In this document: piece by piece, positions 20,635-30,577 of the stretch
How the letters are laid out: each line of letters begins with the position of its first letter
Numbering within the stretch: the stretch's first letter is position 1
Assembly (NCBI RefSeq): GCF_027244095.1
Contig: NC_069659.1
Coordinates: 348,680,250 to 348,744,249, forward strand
Direction of reading: 5' to 3'
Length of the DNA stretch: 64,000 nt
Source of the DNA: Hemicordylus capensis
Taxonomy: Eukaryota > Chordata > Lepidosauria > Squamata > Cordylidae
Position numbers and translations under genes: made by a program
The notes under the pieces: generated by a model
Told to the model about the DNA's origin: nothing
The model's input: only the letters and a program-made list of their open reading frames with translations
Databases searched by the model: none

Positions 20635-23600
20635 CTGAAGTGAGAAGAGAAACGCGCAGTTTTGACTACACAGCATGGCCGTGGCTCTCCAAGGTTTCAG
20701 ACAGGGGCCTTTCTCAGCCCTGCCTGGGGATACTGCCCGGGATTGAACCAAGGACCTGAACAGGTGCAAAGCAGATAGAAACATAGGGACCTGGGAAGCT
20801 GCCTTCTACCGAGTCAGACCCTTGGTCCACCCAGCTCAGGATTGTCTACCCAGACTGGCAACAGCGTCTCTCCAAGGTTACATGCAGGAATATCATCCAG
20901 CTCTCTGTCTGGAGGTGCTGCCAGGGAGCGAACTTGGAACCTTCTGCATGCAAGCAGGCAGAGGCTCTTCCCAGAGAGGCCCCATCCCCTCAGGGGAATC
21001 TCTTTCAGGGCTCACTCACGTAGTCTCCCATTCAAATGCAAACCAGGGTGAGCTCTGCTTAGCAAAGAGGGCAATCCATGCTTGCCACCACAAGACCAGC
21101 TGTCACGACACGGTGTGCCTTCCATGTATTACAGGTTACACCAGGGCCTAAGCTATGCCAGTCTTTGGTGTGCAGGAATAGTGCGTACGGATAATCAGTG
21201 GTGAAATACAAGTCTTCTGTGCACACACTCAGGGCATCTCTTTCTTAATGCTTCCCATATTCTAGGACTCAGCCCTAGTGTAGAACATACATTGGGGGCG
21301 GGGGGGGGGGTTTAACCCTGTCACTAAATTTAAGCCCAGCCTTTGACAGGCTCCATTTCCTTTCGTCTGGCTCTGTGTTAGGGTTAGGCTTTCTACCAAC
21401 ACCAAAAGGGCTTTTTAAAAAAACTGGATGGAAGGTTTCAAGTTCCCTCCCTGGCTTCTCCAAGATAGGGCTGAGAGAGATTCCTGCCTGCAACTTTGGA
21501 GAAGCTGCTGCCAGTCTGTGAAGACAATATTGAGCTAGATAGACCAATGATCTGACTCAATATACGGCAGCTTCCTGTGTTCTTATTTTTGTTTAAATTT
21601 GCTTTATGTTGGTGTTAACCACCCAGAGATGGAGGTTTGGGGGGGGGGTCTACAAATTTGTTTGTTTGATTGATTGATTGATTGATATGCAGTTAAATTG
21701 ATTGATTGGTTGGTTGATTGATTGATGTGCATCCGGATGCAAACTGTGCAGCCCCCCCCACCCGAAAAAAGGTCCAGTTCTAAAAGAACATTTGTGTAAC
21801 AGTATTCAAGTCATGCAAAAACTGAATTACGTTAGATGCTGTAAAAAGTGACTGGTGACAATGAGGAAAGGGAATTGAGTAATCCAGGCTGCTCTAGAAC
21901 CCAGACCCTGATCAAGCACACCCTGATCTCCCTTGCAAATACACTTCCCACAGACTCCCCTACTACTCCCCACTGAGTCTTCACCAATGACTACAAGACT
22001 CTTCTACAAGAGTGCTGTCAATTTCTGAGGATTTCCTCCCACTGTGAAGGCTTCTATAAGTCATGGGATATGACTCTAGGCAACAAAGTGTAGCCCGATT
22101 CAGACATTATGCTGTAGGAGTGTACAGATGTCCGTACAATTGTAGACTTGATTGTGAGAATGACTGTACCTGTGTTCATTTAAAAAGTGAACCTCAATAC
22201 AGGCCCTTTAGATGCATGGTACGGATAGGATAGGAAATGTACTTCTGTACCTGTGTTCAGCATAACATGTGAATGACTGTACCTGTGTACCCCTCTAGCC
22301 TCAGAGGCACGAGGCCTCCCAATACCAGTTGCAGGGGAGCAACAGCAGGAGCACTTAGGGCACTCGCAGCCCTTGATTGGTGGCGGCCTGGGTTCTTTGA
22401 ACCCGTTTGCCCAACGGTGGCTCCGCCCCTGAACTGTCTCTATGCTATGACCCCTGATATGACTCTACCGGTATTTCCTGGGCTAAGTCAGAATCCCTCC
22501 CTTCCCTCAGATGGAAGCAACTCTCTCTCCCTCTAACTATTCATTATGTAGTTCTATAGGTTAGGATTAGGTCTTTCCTATCCAAAGTGTACTTCAACGA
22601 TAAATCTACTTAGTATTTGATTCTAGAAGAATCTCCATGTGTCTTCTCTAAATAGCTGCACCAGCTAAACTCTGCATTCTACTCTGTAACTGCAGTGGGT
22701 AGCTTCTTTAGTGCGGTGCTAATTAACTGGGGGATAAAAACTACAACCCCCACAGGGAACACCAAGGGAGGAGTGGTCTCCCTCTTTTCCCCGTTCGGGG
22801 GCTTCTGTCCCAGGTGCACCTGGCTAGCCACTGCATGAGGCAGGTTGCCAGAATGGATGGGCCTTGGGCTTTTCTTGTGTTTTTCTAATGATTAACAATT
22901 CCTCCTACATCTAACAGCAGTCGGACATGCAGGAATTACGTTTTCCTTTCCAGGCGTGCAGAGCGCTGACATCATTCTCCAGCGAGCACACATCATGGCA
23001 GGGTGCCAAGAGGGGCCGGCTTGTCTCCCCCCCCCCCATTAAGGGGGCTGGAGAAGAGGGAGGCCACGGTGGGGATGTGGGGAGCAGGTGTCCTGAGAAG
23101 CTGCCGGCAACCAACACCCCACCCCTGAGTCTCTCACCTGCCACTCAAAGTTCCGTAGCTGCAGGAGGAAAGTGCTGGCTTTCTCATAGAGCTGCTGCAG
23201 CAGTGCAAAGGCGCACCCCGGCTGCAGTCCACGCTGGGCAGCTGCCGTGCCATCCACCAGCTTGGCCAGGTCACGCAGGACTTCCAGCCCTTTGGCCTGA
23301 TTCTGAAAGAGAGACAGGGACTGTATGACCCCCCCAGCATCACGTTAACAGAGGCTATTGGGAGGGCGGGTTCTTTATGGCCGATCAGCCCCAGACACCC
23401 CGCTGTCTCCAGGTAAGGCTGCGATAAATCTCTCTCTGAAGCCCTGCTAGAGCATACAGTCCTGAGCTCGATGGGCCGATGGTCTGGCTCAGTACAAGGC
23501 AGCTTCTGACCAGGAAAGGGAGTCGTAGCTCAAGGGCTGAGCACCGGATTTGCATGCAGAAGTTCCCAGGTTCAATCCCTGGCGGCATCTCCAAGTAGGG

Positions 23601-26189
23601 TTGAGACAGAATTCTGTCTAAAACCCTGGACTGAAAATCCTGCCAGTCAGAGGATACAGTTCTGAGCTAGGTGGACTGATGGTCTGACATAAGAACGTAA
23701 GAACAGCCCTGCTGAATCATGCCCAAGGCCCATCCAGTCCAGCATACGGTTTCACATAGTGGCCCACCAGATTCCTCTGAGAGGTCCACAGGCAAAAGGT
23801 GTGGGCATGCCCTCTCTCCTGCTGTGGCTCCCCTGCAACTGGTATTGAGAGGCATCTTGCCACTGAGGCTGGAGGTGGCCCACAGCCACCAAATTAGTAG
23901 CCATTGATAGACTTGTCCTCTCCATGAATCTGTCCAAGCCCCTCTTAAAGCCATGCAAGGTGAACATAGGAAGCTGCCATATACTGAGTCAGACCATTGG
24001 TCCATCTAGCTCAGTATTGTCTACACAGGCTGGCATCAGCTTCTCCAAGGTTGTAGGTAAGAGTCTCTCTCAGCCCTATCTTGGAGATGCTGCCAGGGAG
24101 GGAATGCGGGACCTTCTGCTCTTCCCAGAACGGCTCCATCTCCTAAGGGGAATCTCATACAGTACTCAGACATCAAGTCTCCCATTCATATGCAGCCAGG
24201 ATGGACCCTGCTTAGCTAAGGGGACAAGTCATGCTTGCTACCACAAGATTAGCTCTCCTCTCCTAGTGGTGGCCATCACTACAAAAGTTCTTCCTCTTGT
24301 CAGTCCTAAATTTCCTGACCTTCAGTTTCATGGGGTGCCCCCCGGTTCTAGTGTTGTGAGAGAGGGAGAAAAATTTCTCTCTGTCCACCCTCTCCAATCC
24401 ATGCATGATTTTATACACTTTGATCATGTCTCCCCTTAGTCACCTCTTTTCCAAGGTAAAGAGCCCCAGATGCTGATATGACAAGACTTCATATCGGGAT
24501 GGTGGCTGTAGCTCAGTGGTAAAGCATCTGCTTTGCATACAAAAAGCCCAGGTTCGACCCTACATCCCCACGTATGGCTTGGAAAGACCCTCTTCTTAAA
24601 ACCGGCAGTTGCTGCCGGTCAGTGCAGACAGTGCTGAGCAAGAGGAACCAATAGTCTGACTCAGTATAAAGAGGCAGTGGATAAAAGTGTGGAACAATAT
24701 GTGGGATTTATTATGAACAAGAAATCTTGGAATCTTTGTATACCCAACATGTTTCACTGATGTACTTTTTTCAGGGGCATATGTAATAAAAGAAGACATG
24801 AAGGCACAGCTAATCATTCTCTTGCAAGACTAGAGGACTCGTCTTGTAGGATGTTTGCAGCTTCTGCACAAGTTCTAAGCACTAGCTCTCTCCCTGTACA
24901 CATGCTGCAGCATGCTTCCATGCTAATTCTTGGCATGACCTTACCCATACACCCAGCAAAGTCCTTGCATGATTTTCACAGCACCACCTGCTGGCCAGCT
25001 CTTGCTTTCCAAGAGGAACTCATATTTTCCCCCAGTCTCCACAAAAGTGTTAATGAATAAGTTGTTCTGGTAAGAACTAATCTGCCTAATTTCCTTTCAT
25101 TATCCCTACACCTGGACTAAATTTGGTTCAAATCAGTGAGGCAGTTCACAAGTTAGCCCATGTCTACCTCAAACATTCATGCGTCCGCCATCTTGAATCA
25201 AGGTGGATGACATCCTCACAAACTATGCCTTTGAGGTGTCCCTATGTCTCACTACAACTGTACCAAATTTGGTCCAAATCAGTTCCCACTTGCAACTCAA
25301 ACGTTCATGTGTCCGCCATCTTGGATTCATTACAAACAACACCCTTGTGCAATCTCTATGTCTTCCTACAGCTCTAACAAATTTGGTTCAAATTGGTTAG
25401 GTGGTTCACAAGTTAACCCTCTTGTGCCTCAAACATTCACGTGTCTGCCATCTTGAACTGGGGAGGAGGACATCATCACAAACTATGCAGTTGAGGTGTC
25501 CCTTTGTGTCACTCACTACAACTGCACCAAATTTGGTCCAAATCAGGTGGTCCACAGGTTAGCTCACTTGCGCCTCAAATGTTTACATGACTACCATCTT
25601 GAATTGGGGTGGATTACATCATCACAAACTACACTGTTGAGGTGTCCCTGTGTGTCATTCACTACAACTGTACCAAATTTAGTTTAAATCAGTTAGGCGA
25701 TTCACAAGTTAGCCCACTTGCACCTCAAACATTCATGTGTCCGCCATCTTGAACTGGGGTGGATTACATACCGTATATACTCGAGTATAAGCCGAATTTT
25801 TCAGCACCCAAAATATGCTGAAAAAATCAGCCTCGGCTTATACTCGAGTCATCTATCTGCCCGTGCTAAAATGTCCCTCTGTAATAAAGTACATACTGGT
25901 CACAATATACCCCACTAATGTCTCAATTAATGTAATTTTATTGGCATTTATTTTGATTATTGAAACTCACCAGTAGCTGCTGCATTTCCCACACTAGGCT
26001 TATACTCAAGTCAATAAGTTTTTTGGTTTCTTAGGTGAAATTAGGTACCTCAGCTTATATTCGGATCGGCTTATACTCGGGTATATACGGTAATCACAAA
26101 CTACACTGTTGAGGTGTCCCTATGTATCACAAATACGATCATGATGAATATTTATATACCACTTTTCAACAAAAATTCCCAAAGCTGTT

Positions 26190-26224
<35 letters not shown>

Positions 26225-29200
26225 CGATAAAATAGTTCCCTGTCCTCAAATCTAAAAAAAACAACAGCCACTGGAGGGATGTTGTGCTGGGGATGGATAG
26301 GGCCAGTCACTCTCCCCCTCCTAAATAAAGAGAATTGCCACTTTTAAAATGTGCCTCTTTGCTCAGTTAGCAGGGGACTCACTACATAAGAACTTAACAT
26401 AAGAACAGCCCTGCTGGATCAGGCCCAAGAATGCCTATCTAGTCCAGCATCCTGTTTCACACAGTGGCCCACCAAATGCCACTGGAAGCCACAGACAGGA
26501 GTTGGGGGCATGCCCTCTCTCCTGCTATTACTCCCCTGCAACTAGTACTCAGAGGCATCCTGCCTTTGAGGCTGGAGGTGGCCTGTAGCCCTCTGACTAG
26601 TAGTCACTGATAGACCTCTCCTCCATGAAGCCATCCAGGTTGTTGGCTGTCACCACATCTTGTGGCAGAGAATTCCACAAGTTGATTATGTGTTGTGTGA
26701 AAAAGTACCTCCTTTTGTTGGTCCTACATTTCCTGGCAATCAATTTCATGGGATGACCCCTGGTTCTAGTATTATGTGAGAGGGAGAAGAATTTCTCTCT
26801 ATCCTCTTTTTCCACACCATGCATGATTTTATAGACCTTTATCACGTCTCCCTGCAGTCATCTTTTTTCTAAACTAAAAAGCCCTAGCTGTACACCACTG
26901 CTGAGCAGTGTGTTCTGCAGTTCCTTGGGGGTTTTTTAATTCTCAGTTTTTAGCTTTTTATTAATTTGAAACTTTTAAAATTTGTAGTTTTCAATATGGT
27001 TTTAGTCTGGTCTTTTAACTTGTATAACTTGATTAATCTTTTACTTGACACTGTATCACTCTTGTATCTGTTTTGTTGATGTTGTGAGCCACCTCGAGCA
27101 GTAGTGTATTGGAAGGGTGGGGTATAAATGCACACCACTACAGCCAGTAGCCCAGCAATTCAACAGGTGATGCTTTTCCTGGTCTGGAGAGATAAAAGGA
27201 ACAGAAAAGGCTTCACCTGCTTAATTTTTACATGTCATAGGAGCAGGGCGAGTCAAAAGAAGTTGTCCATTTCAGCTCCACCTTGGTTTCCACACCAGAG
27301 GGACAATGTCAGCATTCTTAGCAAGGCGGCTGAGATCCCATTATCCCACACAAATTTACAGTATAGTATAGGATGTAGAGTTCAGCATTCTGACAGGCTG
27401 GGATGATTGGGAATGATGGGAGTTGTAGTCCAACAACATTTGAGAGTCCATGCTTTAAGAGTGTGTTGGAATCCCGGGAATGGGGCATATGTCAGTTTAG
27501 CTAATCAGGGGAGTTTGGGCAGGGTAAATTTCACTGGATAAACAAACACTCCACCCCACCCCAAAACCCCACCCTCTGTGACTGCTTTTTATTATTATGT
27601 AAAGAAGAGGCATGGGCAATCCCAGTTGGAGGATTCCAACACACTGTTAAAGTCATGTCTGTTCAGTCCTCAGGGCAGCACACATCATCATCATTATTAA
27701 TATTTATAATTAAAGGTAAAGTGTGCCGTCGAGTCGGTGCCGACTCTTGTTGCCCACAGAGCCCTGTGGTTTTTCTTTGGTAGAATACAGGAGGGGTTGA
27801 CCATTGCCTCCTCCCTCACAGTATGAGATGATGATGCCTTTCAGCATCTTCCTATATCGCTGCTGCCCGATAGAGATGTTTCGCATAGTCTGGGAGACTA
27901 ATTATCCTCTGCTAAGTGGACAAAGAAGCACCCATTAAAGAGCTGGCTGTCTTGTACTTAGTAGCAGAGAATATCTAGCAGCAGAGGCTATCTTATATTT
28001 TTTAGTGTCCCTGTCCAGTCCCAGCACAGCATCCCTCCAGTGGTGGCTGCTGATGCCGACTTCATGTTTCTTTTTAGACTGTGAATCCTTTTGGGACAGG
28101 GAACCATTTTATCCCTTTTTTCATGGAAAGGAAACCACATGGGAATGTGTTTCTTGAAAACGGTATATATTCTTAACCATAAGAATTTAATGCCCCAGGG
28201 TCACCCAAGAAACTTCATAATAGTGTGTGGGTTTGAACCTGGACCCCTCTACTTTAATTCTAACGCACCCTCCCCCGCACCACAAAATGGGAATTTCATA
28301 GATAGTGATGGCCTAACTTGATATTGTGGTCTACTGTTTGTGAAACAGAGGTTCTTGTTCCGCTGGCAGAGCAACTAGCCTGTGATCGATCAGTCTTCCT
28401 TGGGTTTGTCTAATCCTGTCTGGATGCCACATCACAGCTAATCACCATCAGGATAGATATATCTTGTCCTCCTGACTCACCGTCTTCGCCATCCAGTCTC
28501 TGGGGTTGAAACCCACCAGGGGCAAATGCACGGGCTGCTGAAGCAAGGGTAGCTCCCCACAGTGGCTCTGCAGAAAAAGGGCAGGAAGGAAGCGTTGAGA
28601 GGGGGCCAAGGCTAGCTCATTCACACCTCCGGCTTCCTCACACAGTCACACACCCACCCCCCTGACGGGCAATACAACTAGGAGTACATGCAGCCATGAA
28701 TGCTTGGTTTCCTGTGCCCAGTGGTGGCAACCCGGCTGACGGGCTCAGTGGAAAGTGATGGCAATCACCCAGGAGGAGGTAGGCAACCCGCCCTGCTTAA
28801 AAAACGTGTCTGTTAACTCCCGTGACGTGTCTGTCCCGTGTCTGTAGAAACCGTGTCTGTGTTAACTCCCTGCAAAATTCTGTTTTTAAAAAACTGTGCA
28901 AAACAGCTGCCACCAAGAAAAATGCTGAGGGTGAGATATTAATGCACAGTAACCCACACTCCCAATTTCACATGGTGGTCAGTCCACCACAAGAGGTCAC
29001 TGCAAACAAGAGGGGAATCTGAAAATAAAGCAAGTACTGTGGGCCAGAGACCCAGTCCTAATAGGACCCTAGCAATGTCCCTGGCCCAAACATGCCGGGA
29101 TGAAAAAGGATGTACCTAGTCATAGGAAAGGAAATATTGTGTCGTCGAGTCGGTGTCGACTCCTGGCGACCACAGAGCCATGTGGCTTTCTTGGTAGAAT

Positions 29201-29310
29201 ATAGGAGGGGTTGACCATGGCCACCTCCCATGCAGTGTATGAGATGATGCCTTTGCCGTTGTCACTGAAGTGAGCATCCACCTCCAGCGCCTTCCTATAT
29301 TGCTGCTGCC

Positions 29311-29348
<38 letters not shown>

Positions 29349-30532
29349 GATTTCTATACTGCCCTTCCAAAAATGGCTCAGGGCAGTTTACACAGAGAAA
29401 TAACAAATAAATAAAATGGATCCCTGTCTCCAAAGGGCTCACAATCTAAAAAGAAATATAAGACAGACACCAGCAACAGTCACTGGAGGTACTTTGCTGG
29501 GGGTGGACAGGGCCAGTTACTCTCCCCCTGCTCAATAAAAGAGAATCACCATGTTAAAAGGTGCCTCTTTGCCAAGTTAGCAGGGGTTAGGGGACTACAA
29601 ATGTATATTTACGAGGCACAGTCTGGGAAGCAGACCGGCGGGGATTTGAACCAGCAGCCTCTTGCTCCCTAGGCAAGCTGCAATAAAGATTGGCTTGAAC
29701 AAGGATTTACTGGAGATGTCTCTGAATGACAGGGGACAGGGGTGTAGCTACAATTGAGCGGATGGGTTCCGAGAACCCAGACCCCCCCCAGCTCCACCCT
29801 TTTCTTGTTTATCTCCCTTTCTCTGAGGGTCTGCCGGGGAAAGGGGCGGACAGGGGACCCCTCTCCCCTAGCTATGCCTCTGGCAGGGGAGCAACAGCAG
29901 GAGAGGGGGCGTGCCTTCATCCAGAGGTGCTCTTACCCCTGGACTTTGGGACAGAGGTCTACCCCCTGGGGTTCCCAAATCGTCTTTAGCCTGTCCTGGG
30001 CAGTGTGGTCTGTGCCCTCAAGAACCTACATGTTAAAAAATGATGCTTAACTTGCAGGGAGGGGGGCTCCAAAGGCTTTTAGGTCCAGGCTCCCAAATTA
30101 CCTAGCTGCACCTCTGCCTCCATCTCCTGGCTGTGGGCTTCCCAGAGGCTTCTGGTGGGCCACAGTGGGGAACAGGATTCTCAGCCAGATAGGCCTTGGG
30201 CCTGATCCAGAAGGGCTGTTCTTATATAATGAACAGCTTCAAAAATGGGAAGAGATTTTTGGATTCCTTTCGTGAGCATTAAAAAGCTTAATTGCCCTGC
30301 TAACTGGGCAAAGAGGCACCTTTTACCATGGTGATTCTCTTTATTTAGCAGGGGGAGAGTAACTGGCCCTATCCACCCCCAGCACAGTACTTCCAGTGAC
30401 TGTTGCTGGTGTCTGTCTTATGTTTCTTTTTAGAATGTGAGCCCTTTGGGGACAGGGAGCCATCTTATTTGTTTGTTGTTTCTCTTTGTAAACCGCCCTG
30501 AGCCATTTCTGGAAGGGTGGTATAGAAATCGA

Positions 30533-30577
<45 letters not shown>

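Larger units (their letters stand above)
29713..30235 (+). mobile_element. CR1 LINE 3' part split by two hAT elements
   Basis: CR1 pieces 29713-29736 (gatgtctctgaatgacaggg), 29883-29921 (gcaggggagcaacagcagga) and 30117-30235 (ctggctgtgggcttcccaga ... tgatccagaagggctgttct) join in order. Confidence 0.8.

Noticed and set aside
24498-24570. tRNA gene
   Set aside because: The tRNA-like head continues into a SINE body, as in the other S copies; it is a retroposon head.
26597-26845. Small host protein
   Set aside because: The translation is the C-terminal end of CR1 ORF2.
29118-29348. CRISPR-like array from the (ATCT)n and other periodic runs
   Set aside because: They are eukaryotic microsatellites at retroelement tails.
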